DNA of 64,000 nt, from NCBI GenBank assembly GCA_037903355.1, contig JBAJFE010000060.1:1-64000 (forward strand), in the 5' to 3' direction. Of the stretch, positions 1 to 12,500 are shown piece by piece. The DNA comes from Trichuris trichiura. Lineage: Eukaryota > Nematoda > Enoplea > Trichinellida > Trichuridae. The position numbers and the translations under genes are program-made. Each line of letters begins with the position of its first letter. The stretch's first letter is position 1. Below the pieces are notes generated by a model that saw only the letters and a list, made by a program, of their open reading frames with translations, ran no database searches and was not told the DNA's origin.

Positions 1-110
1 ACCGCTGAACTGTTGATTGGGACAATCTCCTGGCGCATTATTCTCCAGGGCTTCCCTAAAATCTCCTATAGCCCCCCAGGGGGCACCAGGGCCCACGTTG
101 AGAAACACTG
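1..110. mobile_element. hAT-like non-autonomous element, right end only
   Basis: The stretch ends in GTTGAGAAACACTG, which is the inverted form of the CAGTGTTTCTCA start of the element at 62900. Its inside, read on the minus strand, shares a GGGCCCTGG-rich block and a 'TTGTCCCAAT' block with that element. The bases after it, AACGCCAC at 111-118, would be the right target-site copy. The left end lies outside the window or is lost, so the duplication cannot be checked. Confidence 0.6.
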
Positions 111-118
111 AACGCCAC

Positions 119-2399
119 ATGACTTACTTGTTCCTGCCAGCAGGACAATGATATGCAGTAGCAGTAATTAGCACAGTGTTTATCTTGGAGGGCGCCGCAA
201 AAATCCGGGGCAGGGGGCGGCGGGCTGAATGCCAAAGGGGGTTGTTGGAGGGCGGTAAGGCGCTGGGGAAACTGCGAAAGACCAGGGGCAGTGATCGGCT
301 CGGGGGGAGAGGGTCAGTACGCCCCCACCGCGAGCCCTGCGGCCGCAGGCGCTGCAAACATGCTGACTTGAACTACCCATCGCTAAAGCATACGTGCTAT
401 TAGTCACCCCGCTGAGCCGGGGACTATCAGTCACATGTGCACGACGCGCTTTTTGAGTTGGTCCTTTCGCTGACAGCAGGTGCCTCTCTGAGTTTCCACT
501 AAGAGCAAATGTCCTTCTGCGACTCTTTTTCCAGCAGCAGCTACTGACTCTTCATTCTTGCTGCATAAATAGCCGCGCGTTTCCTTACTCCGAATTTAGC
601 GAGTCTTTGGTCTTCTTTGCCTGTTCTGTGCATTTCTCCTTTCCAGCTGCTATCATCCGAACTCGTTTACGAACTTCAAAGAGCCCGTCATGTTTACAGA
701 CGCGTACCACTTCCACTGCGAGCAGGTGAATTTCTGGATCTCTACTAAGAGCAGATATGCTTCTGGGAATCCTTTACCATTAAAAACTATTCACAATTCA
801 TCCTTGCTGCATAAACAGCCGCGCGTTTTCTCCAGCGTTTCCGACAATGACACAAGACTATGCTCAATTCTGCCTACAAAAGCAAACCCCGTCTTCGTAA
901 CCTTGTCTATGGTTTGTTGTAAAAAGGCTGCTAATCTCCCTCCGTTAGTCATCGTTAGTCGAGCATTGTTTTAGCGTCGTTGCCGTTACCGTAACAAAAT
1001 AGCGCAACCGCTTACAAATGCTCAATCCAGGGGATCCACAGCTTCGCGTGACGACAATGTAGCCCAACAAAGAAGACATAGTTCGCTCGCATGTGCATCA
1101 CCAGTCTCTATAACGTCACTTCTAACTGATGTGGAATAGTAAAGTAAAGCAGACTGGCACAACACTGTCAGCGAGGAATATCAAGCTGACATGAAAGTCG
1201 CCGAAAAATTGCCCTCTTCACCCTTGCATCTTTTTTCCTATTCACTGCGAGAGCCGGTAGTTTTATGCGCAAGAAAGCAGTGGCGAGCCCAGCCGCGAGA
1301 AACACTGAACTAGAAGGTTCATTATGCTTTCGCCATTCACAAAATCGTCCAACTTACACTTGCTAATAATCTACCCTTACCGATCGCTCTCCTCTTAAAA
1401 AAATCAGCCCTTCCAATTTTTTTTGCATCAGGCACAACTTAATTAAACGTATTGTTGCCTTGCCACTTGCATTACTGCATTTATTATGCTAAGCTGTACT
1501 ACATTCCTTCCTTTCAGCACCATCATCTTCATGAAAAATGATCTCATGTAAACATCTTACTTTTACGTGCAGTCGCTCCCTTCTGGACTCCCACTAGTAT
1601 TATTGCGCAACACCGCTTTTCTCCTCAACCTTGCTCTCCTTCTCTCTGTCCTTAAGCAGTCGACTAATGGTATCGGCTTAGTACCGTAAAGTAACGATTC
1701 CCCGATAATTCCATTCCGTACGAGTGCGTTTGAGTAAACGTACACCTACCTAAAAAGCACACAATTTTTGTGACTCTTCAATACGTACGAATTCGCATCC
1801 GCACTTAAAGCACAGTGTATGTAACTTTCGTGAGCCCAAATTTTGCACAGACGTAACACATCGCATTCCTCTAAAGACGTTCCTTTACTGCTACTGATGT
1901 GCAGGTCAGTTTCCACCTGCCTTTACTAGCTGCATGTTTTTCCTGTTCATATTGTTGTTTTCCTTTTCCAATTTTTATGTAGACATGCATTTCATAGTGC
2001 TTTGAAAAATTCCCGTTTGCCCATTTCACTTGTTCAACTGCTACCTGAAGCTAATTGCGCTAGGCAACTTCAACACCTATTGCAACCTTAGTTGTTCGTC
2101 CAGTTTTCTGGCTGTGCGGAACTCTTGCATGGTTCGCAACTTTTGTACAGCTTCTTGCTAAATAACTGCTACACGTGCACATCCCGAACTTAGAATCACG
2201 TAGTTACCGTTTCAGCAAATAAATTAGGACTATATTGCTCCACGGAAGTCTCTTTCGTCTAGCATGAACTAAGCCCTGTTACTCAAGTACTAAGAAAGCA
2301 ATTCGCAACTTCCGAATTAATTGCTTCGGTTAGCCTTTCTGTGTCCAACTGCAACTGTACCTTTCCAGATTAACGGCGATAAAATACTCCTTTGTTTTT
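119..2399. other. Stretch without a recognisable gene, upstream of ITPA
   Basis: Open frames here are short and do not show splice-joined coding blocks that I recognise. The first 300 bases are GC-rich, unlike the rest, and may be more of the decayed repeat seen at 1-110. The promoter of the ITPA gene should lie near 2300-2400, but no motif stands out. Confidence 0.4.
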
Positions 2400-3266
2400 A
2401 TGGATGAACAATCGGTACGTGACCATCAAACCGTTCCACTGATCTATTATGTAACAGGGAGTCAAAACAAGATTGCTGAAATGAACGACTTCTTTGCCAA
2501 ACACACGCAGGTACGTCCCCCTTTATGTAAACGTAGTCTTGCACAACAATTTGCTTGCCGTTTAATTGCTAAATGATGATAATGGAAAATGATTGCAAAC
2601 TTCTTACTGTTAACCTGGGAAGGATGAGGAATAAAAAAATTGAAGGCGCTACTCGTGCACACATACTTTCTTACGTGGGCGGCAATTTGTTGCTACCCCT
2701 TAGCAACAATCCACCACAGTCAAATAAACGATCCGTTCATGTACGGAATGGATGTGCATTTTGTCAATAATATTGTTTTACAGGTGCTTGTCAAGTACAT
2801 TGATCTACCCGAATATCAAGGCCAACCAGAGGATGTAGCAAGGCGTAAATGCGTCACGGCGGCGGAAATTGTACAGCCAGTGATCGTTGAAGACACTTGT
2901 CTCTGCTTTAATGCGTTAGGCGGTCTCCCTGGCCCTTACGTAAAATGGTTTTTAAAAGCAGTCGGCCCTGAAGGCCTTTACAAAATGCTGAACGCCTGGG
3001 AAGACAAAAGCGCTTATGCACTGTGCACATATGCTTACAAAGACGGATCGTCGAATCAAGTTCATCTGATCCAAGGCAAAGTTGCAGGCACAATTGTTAA
3101 ACCTCGCGGTACAAGTAATTTTGGTTGGGATGCCTGCTTTCAACCAGATGGGCATGAGCTTACGTATGCAGAGATGTCCTCTGAGGAGAAACGAACAATT
3201 AGTCACAGGGCACAAGCACTACAGAAACTATCGGAATTCCTGCGGCTACTTTATCCACCTGATTAA
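2400..3266 (+). CDS. ITPA: Inosine triphosphate pyrophosphatase (ITPA/HAM1 family)
   Basis: Hydrolyses ITP, dITP and XTP to monophosphates plus pyrophosphate, clearing non-canonical purines from the cytosolic nucleotide pool. Two exons, 2400-2510 and 2784-3266, joined in phase 0 across a 273 nt intron (donor GTACGT, acceptor TTTTACAG), give 197 aa; human ITPA has 194. The start at 2400 is the ATG that gives a normal-length N-terminus before the nucleotide-binding loop. Seen in order: YYVTGSQNK loop, IDLPEYQG, the [20 protein letters not shown] metal and base-binding block, [11 protein letters not shown], and the SHRAQAL signature near the C-terminus. One oddity is the loop reading TGSQNK where the family usually has TGN-x-x-K; the Asn is displaced. 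The joined protein aligns end to end with the family without gaps over two residues, so I regard the model as complete. Confidence 0.95.
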
Positions 3267-6200
3267 TACTTCTATTCCATCACCAACTACAAACATTCAC
3301 TGTTGCTTTCCCAAAATGGACTACTAAATTTATAACCTTACTTATACACCGCCCTAGCAATTTTACAAGCCGCCTGCTGTTTCGTTGCTGGTAATTTTAT
3401 ACATTTTCGACTGCCATGAACACTTGCGCAAACGAACGTAGCAGCAACGCGTACTTTTCTTCCTGAACTTTGATCGCGTGCAAAACCAATGTGAAACTAC
3501 AGTCATTCCCTGTTGTAAAATCGAACAGAAGTTCGGCCATGCGTACAGCTGACGCCATTCCGCAAGCCGCAACGTTCATTTACTGCGACATGTTCCAGAA
3601 CATACTACAACGCTCAAGCAATTTTTTAGGTGACACATAGTATCGGACAGTACTACTGTTTGCCCGCGAGCGCCACCGATTCTTCTTTGTACGAATCGCT
3701 CCCTTGAACCGTAGTTCACTGTCACCGCAGCTATCCACTTGCTGATGCAAAGTGTTTACAGCAGCATCGCACTTGTCTTCTTGCACTGACCAAAACTGTC
3801 ACTTCATCCTTTCTACCTTAATGTCTTCCTATTTGCAACAGCTTTTTTCGTCCAGAAATGAATGACAGTTCACCTCGCTGCTTGTGCAACATTCACCGTA
3901 AAACTCGTTGCACTAATGCGCTGCTAAATCTTTTGCTCTTCTTCATTCCCAAACTGCTACAAATCTGAGGTATAATACGTTCATGCCAACACACTGCAGG
4001 CACGAAGATCCACAATCTTTCGGGATGACATTTACCGCACGCGCACGGGTTGAACATTCAATTTCTCATTTTGAACGCACTGCATCGGTACGCATGCTCA
4101 CTACCTTGCAATTTTCACATAAACGATATGAAAAGTTGCTAAACCGAGCCACCAATGTGATCCTTCACTTCGACTTTGCATTGTGCCCTTCTAGAATTGT
4201 TTCTATTGCGTGCATGCCATGACGCATGTCCATTTGCCTGTCTCTCTAGCCTAACGTGTCTTTTCGGGACACGTCTTGGCTTTTCATCAGCGCCATATGA
4301 TTGATAATGAAAAGGTTAATCACAACCGAGAACAAACGAACGCGTTAAACGTGGAAGCTACGATTTCAATCAGCGCAACTTCCTTCCGTTGACACATAAT
4401 TAAATACCACAAGTCAAAACGAAATCGTATAATCAGACAAACCTAAAGACACATCACTAACGAGACTTATAAATGCATAAGCATCTTCCCAAGCGTCAGT
4501 AAAAGAATTAAACTGTACCGGTCAAAATGCATAAATGTCTCGTGCCCATCACTGTTCAATATGTAATTTCAACTTTTTTAAAGCAGTTTCAATAGTGCCT
4601 CCTCCCTTCTCTAAACCGTCTGTTTCTTCTGCTTGTTATCAACTTCAACCTGCTCGTTACTACTGTTTCCGCGCTAATGACAGGACACTGCTTCCCTGAC
4701 AGCTACGTCAAATAACAGAGATAAAGAACTGAACGGGCACCATTCCGTGCACTTAACAGAAACCATGTGCACTCTACTCTAATTTTCCAACAAACCATAT
4801 ATGTTCATTTCCAACCAATGTGTTTGCTCCTAATCGTCCAACTTTTCAATTCACGTTCGATCCAACAGATTCCAAGCAGCGTTCATTCCAACCCTGCCTT
4901 ATCATGTCACCATTGCATGTTGAAAGCGGATAGTCATTAGCGTTTACATAAAAATCCTACTGCAGCAATTCAGCTTGTCCATACGTGTTCTTCTTCTTTT
5001 GGCAAACATCTACAACCTGACCGAACAGTAGCAGCGCCAATGCTGAAATGGAAAAACAAGCAAGCATGAAACCCCCGTATTCCCATCTTTTCCACTTGAA
5101 CTACATTGCGCTAATGTTTCTCTAATTTTGAAAACAAATAAGTCATCCTATAAACTTTTCTTCCAAGCAATTCAACGATACGGCGATACCGCACTGATAA
5201 CTGGAATAAAGGTCACCCTCGGTGCAGATAAACGGAATGTGATGCCCAATATGCATTTAAACCTTACCGCCTCAACGACATGTAGCACGTACGTGTACTT
5301 CGTCGTTTCCCAAAAAACGCTTAACATCGGAGATTACCTGGCGTTGTACACCCGCCAATCTCTTTTCTGCCCGGTAAAACGACTCACTTTCATCCTTCGC
5401 ACGTTACCACATTATTACCGTACTCCCTCCTTCCTCTGTCTTTCTCTCTGCCCTAAACCAATAACCACGCAGATACCCAAACGACACAAAAACAATTTTG
5501 CCAATGCCTTTCACAAACAAGCTGCAATATATCCATACTGCAAAATTTCCATATCTGCGGGGCATACGTTCAAGAGGTCAACGAGAATAACAGCGAACGC
5601 CTTTTACGCAACTACATTGCTTCACTTCAGTACGAAAGCACATCAGATTCAGGTTACAAATTAGTCTTTTCTTCTTGACGCTAACATTCTCAGATAGCCT
5701 ATCATCAAACCGCTGTTCCTCCAAGGTGGCTGATCACCAATCAGTTTCCTCCTGGAACCTCCGTCGATCAGCGAACGAGCACATCGAGCCATGTGGCTTA
5801 GTTCACACGCCGCTGTAGCAGCGCAAGTTAGGCGGTGCTTCGTAACCACCAAGAGATCCGCTCTGAATGCACATGGGCATACTGACTCACAACTTTCTTT
5901 GAATGGCACTCGTAACAATGAGTAGCCATTTACCGAATACATGTTGGGCGCGGCAATAACCCCGTAGGTTATCGACAAAGAAGCGCATCTTGCCATTACC
6001 TTGTCGCCGTCTAGCAGTGACCACCTAAATGCTCCTAGCTACAACTAGCTTGTCTGAACGAAGACAGTGTACGCAGTCTTATAAAACTGACATGATGGCA
6101 AACCATAACAGTTCCACAAATAAGAATACGCTTAATCGTTACCTTGATGCGCACTCACTGCCAGCAACCGTTATTCAGCTACATATCCGCCACAACCACA

Positions 6201-6588
6201 ATTCTCTTCTTAGGCAAGCTGAGAATTACGTGACAATATATTGCGCGAGCGCAGGAGAGACTAGTCGTGCATAACTAAAACCGACAATACGGAAGCCTGA
6301 CCGCACTTCTTCCCTCCAGTTTCCTGCCACATTAGATAGTTCCTACCATTCTAAACATATGCAAGCAACGCTTTACCTGATTAATAATAACTCGTACAAT
6401 TGCGTCCACTTGTCAAAGTGGTGCGCTTTCGAAAGCAGCGACAGTTAGAAAAAATCTTAAGTCAATTAACAGAAGTGTGACAACTTCTGTGCTGCTGCAA
6501 CGGACATTACCGTGATCAATTCACAGTTATCGCGTTAAAACCTTTTAACTGAAACAAGTACTAGTCCGCAAGAAACAGGCAAATGTTA
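3267..6588. other. Intergenic stretch between convergent ITPA and LIN-10 genes
   Basis: The two flanking genes point at each other, so this should hold both 3' UTRs. A 178-codon open frame at 5128-5664 (+) lacks an ATG start, repeats no motif and has no splice partners; I do not call it a gene. Nothing else is recognised. Confidence 0.4.
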
Positions 6589-9500
6589 TCAAAGGAAATG
6601 AGGCGTCTCTTGACCAGTAAGTAGTCGAAACATGGATGTTCGCATTGTTTTCATTTGGATCTATCAACGAAACGGTCGGCAAACTGAAGCCAAATCGGTA
6701 AAAGGCATACCTCTCCAACGGCAGTGGCTAACATGGTAACCACTTTTTCGTGCGGCACTGCCACAACGCTCTGCCCATTGATTTCGATAATTCGGTGACC
6801 AACTCGAATCCCACCTCGTTCGGCAATACCTCCTCTGAGAAGGCTGCATATCTGCAACACGAATAATGCGAAGCGGCAATTCGCCTGAAAACCTATGCGC
6901 AAGACGACAACTCCTCACCACCCCGTTTTGTACGCTGAAGCCCAACTGGTACTTTGTATCCGGACGCTTTATTCGAACCTCTACTACAGGCGGCGTTTGA
7001 ACAATCGTTATCTTGACGGCAGTTAAAGAACGAACGTCCTAAAAATTATTACACGCCAATCATACGAAACGAATACCACTTCTCTTCTCGTCAACAAAGA
7101 TAATCAATCAACTTTACATTATTTTTTCGACTTACTAATTTAATCTTCACTCACAAAGATACCTGTGTCACCTGGCAATAAGACGGTAAAACTGTACTGC
7201 GCAACACCGCAAATCTACCACAACAGACTTTATTGAATTCCTGTCTCAGAATCTTTGCAATAGCTCCGCTTTGCTGACCCAATCAGGAACTTGGACAAGG
7301 GACACTTCCAGTCTCCATGCACCTGCTTGCAGTGTTGACACGCATCACTCCAAGGAAATCAACGGCGCTACACCCAACTAACAACTACACCGGCCGACCA
7401 CACCCACTTCAACCTGCCGATTTAACCGTTACCAAGCGCCACCGACTAACCAATCATTCAGCATTACTGTTACGAACTCACGCAAACGGTTCATCTAAAC
7501 AGTAACTGCAACTAATCGGTTTGGCAAATCCGTATCCTTCCAGAAATATATTGAAACTGAATTTCATTGAATCGCCTTTTTACGGGATCACTTTACAACA
7601 AGAACAACGAAAAATGGTTTCCAAAACATAACTTTTTGGTAAACGACCATAGGTTTTTATGTTCTGATTGTTTGTACGGAGATTGTCCCGTTGAAAAGTA
7701 CAAAGAGATTTTTATTGGTAGCATGTGGCTTTTGGGCCGCACGTAGCCCGCCCTCAGCGGTAATAAAAATTAATGTAAATAGCCTAAACAGTCTACAAGC
7801 CTCTGCTGTAACGATACACGCGGCACAGTGCGACCAGCCCTTTCAACCAAAAATTTCATGCTATGAAAGTAACTTACGCTTACGAAGAATTAAAGTAGCT
7901 CATTACACATTAGACGAAATGAGACATAGAACCGCAATCAACTAGCGGAAATGAGTGAACTATGGACTACCATTATCATGCCCTCCAATTGATGCTCATT
8001 CAATTGAAAGCACATGAAACAAAGTCAAAAAGAAAAAAATTGAGCAACATACATAAAACAGCGCAACTGTCTACATAGAACACCACAAACAGAAATATGA
8101 GTGGAACTGGATAAATTTATACGGAACAAAGTGGAATAAACAAAAAATGAATTAACGTATATGGAACAGGAAAAGAAAAGTGGACATAACAAATGTGAAA
8201 TGAACAATGGAGTACAATATGAGAAAGGGAATAACATGTACATAGTACGATGCTACAACATAAACGCAACACGCATGCAATTGGCTGACAGAATCAGAGA
8301 AACTTCACTAACAGGACTTTAAAACAACCATTCTCAACGTGGGGCTTCGGGTCCCCAGAGGAGGCCGACAGGGTGTCGGGGGGGGGGGCACGAGGCCGTC
8401 AAAGGGGGCTGAGAGGCCTTATTGGAACTAGTGTACTTAGGTAGATCGGAAAGGTGAGAATTTATGCCAATCCTCTATAGAGGATTGGTTAACCGTTAGC
8501 AACATCCCTCTATAGAGGATTCGAATAAATTGTCACTCGACTGGACGAAGTGGTTTCATTGTTAGTTTCGAAGAACCCCAAGTGCTCTTTTCAAATGATT
8601 TGACGACTATATATTCTCATTTTGTCATTGCATTAAGCCAATCCTAGGAGGTTGCCGTTGAAAGCTGATTAACACTATACAAAAAACTTGAAAACTGGAT
8701 GTTTTGTAACGGGTTGAATTTTCATGGTTGTAAGGTCTTCTACGGCTTTTCCCGTTTTTTCGTTGTGCTGTTATCTGTAATTAAACTAAACAACTGCTCT
8801 ACCAACGGATGGATGAGCCGTTATTAAGAAAAGTACAGATATCAACGCACTCAACTGTTTTATTGTTCAAAGCTTTCGGAACGCTCTAGTTCCGTCGTCA
8901 GTGAGGTGGTGGAGCTACCAGTGAAGGTGGAGGAGTCCACCACCTCACTGACGACGGAACTAGAGCGTTCCGAAAGCTTTGAACAATAAAACAGTTGAGT
9001 GCGTTGATATCTGTACTTTTCTTAATAACGGCTCATCCATCCGTTGGTAGAGCAGTTGTTTAGTTTAATTACAGATAACAGCACAACGAAAAAACGGGAA
9101 AAGCCGTAGAAGACCTTACAACCTATACAAAAAACTGAAACAATTAATCGACCAACAGGAAAAGGGTGGCCTGGCACCTAAGGACACCTTCCAAGGGGGC
9201 CTAGAGCAGAAAAGGTTGAGAATGGCTGCTTTAAAACACTCATTTTAAACCGTTAAACCGATTGAATGGCGATGTCACGTCGCTCGCTATTTACATTACT
9301 TTTTCGTACCGCTGGGAACGGGCCACGCGCGGCCATAAAACCACAGCCTACCAATAAAATCATTTTTGTACTTTTCAACGGGACAATCTCCGTAAAAACA
9401 ATCAGAACATAAAAACGGAAAATGATAGAACAAATAATGTTAATTTTTCATCATACCATCATGAAGGGAACAACGAAATGTTCACGTACTCACAGTACAT

Positions 9501-12500
9501 GGGGTCACGGACGCGAAGAATTTAACTTCACCACGCGGACGATAGCGGCCCAAGTTCATTACAAACGGTGCACTTTACTCTTTTACTTACGATAGTGCCA
9601 CATGTCGTACGATAATAGCCTTACCAAGTTGGGCTGCTAGGGTAACACAATCGCTAGGGTAAGCAACTCAGACACCATGGTAAGCGGGGATTTATCACAA
9701 AAGCTACGCTCTGCCATACACCTCTTCTACGACAACCGTGCGTGCTTCCATTCTTTCATTTTTCTTTTCCAACATATCACTGCACTCCATTGTTTCTCCT
9801 CGATCACTACTTCTGTACTTACAGTATATTGAGCTTTCTGCACCGGAGCAACGAGTTTTTAACTAACCAATTCATTTTCATCTGAACTGAAAGTGCGCCA
9901 GCGGTTCTCTGAGCTACAATTACGCTTTGCGTAATTTTATCCCGACCACTTTCCTTTCCACTGAAACATCAACCCGCTACTTCTACTGAACAGAGAAATA
10001 TTCTCCAACTCATCTTTGCGTGTAAACACAAAAACAAGAAAAAAATGGTCCCATTGCAAATGCACACGTTCGGTTACAAGAGGCACTATTTACGAATGTG
10101 AAATTGCCTGGACCTCTCGCTGTTCTCATTGTACACCTTTTGCACCGTCCAAAGTATTCCATACAACACACCATGACTGAAAGCATTCCAAAGCATTGAT
10201 GTCTTCATGCAATCAATGCCCGTGCTTGAACGTTCCAGCCACTTCACAGCGTTTCTGCCAAAAAATGATGTTCCAAAACACGTAACGCTCCTCCAGTAGG
10301 TTACACAGCCGAGCCTGAACGAAACGTTCCCCTCTTATTTGCTCCATTAACGACCACAGTACATCATAATGCGCTCGCTTACTACGGCGTGCCCTCTGTA
10401 CAGCTTACGCTAACGGAACTATTAATTTTACGCATGATTAATTAACAATGCTTCATGTTCGCATGACAGTACTAATTTTACCCGTACGCTTCGCGTTTCC
10501 CCATACTCTCAGAAAACGTTACGAGCAGGCGGTATGAATAATTCCTAAAGCGCAAAAATAAAACACGGCACAAACAGTAACACCTTTTCAACTTCACCTC
10601 TACCCGCACAATTTAAGCAGTGTGATCACAACGCAAAAATCGTACCTACTTGGATGAAACAAATTTAGCTTTCCTACCTTAATATGGCTTTGGCATATAT
10701 GCAGCGGAAGGCCGACAAAAGATATTCCATTAAGAGCTATCACGTGATCACCGATGTTGATCTTCTTGCACCGAGCAGCTGGACCTTCAGGAAGCATGTT
10801 GGCAACTACAACAGTGGGAAGCATGCTGCCCCAACCGGATTCAACCACAACGACACCAAGTGGTTCATCTTTCTTTTTTGGTATTACAATCTTAAAAAAC
10901 AGTAGCTACGGAAAAACGTTTGTCAGCAAACACAGCTACTAGTCCGCAACGTACATCCTTCTGCATCTCCTTGCTGGAAAACATTTCCAGTTCATCGCAG
11001 TAAATTTCCTGCGAATTCAGCACCTCCTGATAGTCCATCTCTTTAATATACCTTGGCTCCTCAATGCCGTGAGAACGGAGAAACTCCATATAGGCAACTT
11101 GGAATGCCTGTCCAATCGACTGGGCAATGAACTGAGCCTACAAGGAAAGAAGGACGAAAAGCGCTCCAAGCGAAACCACCCTGACCAGCCATCACCACTC
11201 TTATGGCAATATACCTCTTCAGACTCGAATACGTGACATATCATTTTTGGTGCAGACTTGATTGCTTCTCGATCAGAAGATGACGCCTGCGATACTCTTC
11301 TAGCCATTAGCACGAGCAAATCGCCAATGTCCGCTATGTAACTTTAATAGAAAAAACCATTTACCTCTCACCGTTTGTACATAAAAGAAGTCACGTTTCG
11401 CCTCACCTTATTGTGCGCAAATTGTGGTCCATCATTATATCCTGAAAGAAAACGGATGTTTCCATTCCGGTGACAGCAGCTCACATTGAAATAAGCAGCA
11501 AATCACACAACGTCTAACCACAAAGCTTTCACTTATTAACAGGCAAGCAATTGCGCATCATGCTGCTACAGCACATGTTACGAAAGATTCAAAACAGAAG
11601 ACGACATTGCACTTCAAGTTTAGCAGCTCAACGAACACGCTTACGACTCGTTACTAAGCTTGCCTCACTTCTGCATGCATACATAAAAGAGCTACCTACC
11701 TGACGAACATCAGTTTCGGAAACCCTCTAAAATGGCAAAAAATTAATTTTCATACGCCCTACGCATGGAATACGTATGCACGTTTAACATGCATGCCTCA
11801 TACAACTTATACAATGGGAACTACGTAGCGGACACGCTGCTGCCCGCTATTTTAGGCAACAAATAGGAAATTGACGAATCAGCTAGTACATGTAAAGCAC
11901 CACATAATATGAATGCACGAAGCGGCGAGGTCCTTAACATTAAACAAAGCAAAATAATCCTGTCACATGCATGCAAAACGGAAAGCTGCACCACCGTACG
12001 AGATGAAGAAAAGCACAAAAGAGCAAACATTAAAGCACACTCTTCCCTTTTCTCTCTCTCTCTCTCACCTGCATATCTGTATTCAGCACCATGATCTTCT
12101 CAATTGAAATAAACAAATCAACTTCAACGTGCGGCTGGCTTTCCCCATTCGGAGCCTTAAGCATTTGAACGTTCAAGCCGAGCTGGCTCCGTGGGCAAAA
12201 CGAACAACACGAATACCTTAATGCATGAAACAGCTTCTTGAGCTTGTAGCATCCGTGAAGCTTTAGTAGTTGGACCTTCGCAAACTATCTGCGTAGAACC
12301 AAGATACCTTGCGCGAAACAGAACACCTTCAATCAGGACAGCAGGCTCGTGAATGATGGCTACAATTAGTCAAACGTTCTACCAGTTTTGCATTTTGCTT
12401 TCCAGCCACGTACAGCAACAATTGATTCGCATTTAAAATTACTTCTCCCGTAATCTAGTACTAGGCACATCCCTGTTCTCACACGAAAGCTGCAATGCGT

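Larger units (their letters stand above)
7651..9416. mobile_element. Long terminal-inverted-repeat element (outer shell of a nest)
   Basis: Bases 7651-7785 and 9281-9416 are inverted copies of each other at roughly 80% identity, with outer ends reading GTTTTTATGTTCTGATTGTTT and an inner TACGGAGATTGTCCCGTTG. The left edge is preceded by TA, but the right edge has no clear partner, so the target duplication is unproven. No transposase frame is visible between the arms, and most of the inside is a later hAT-like insertion. It sits in the 3639 nt LIN-10 intron between the two PDZ halves. The TACGGA...GTCCCGTTG core also occurs in the palindromes at 43.8 and 56.3 kb. Confidence 0.7.

Noticed and set aside
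5128..5664. 178-codon open frame on +
   Set aside because: Starts with TTG, not ATG; no domain, no conserved-looking block and no splice partners; lies in a probable 3' flank.
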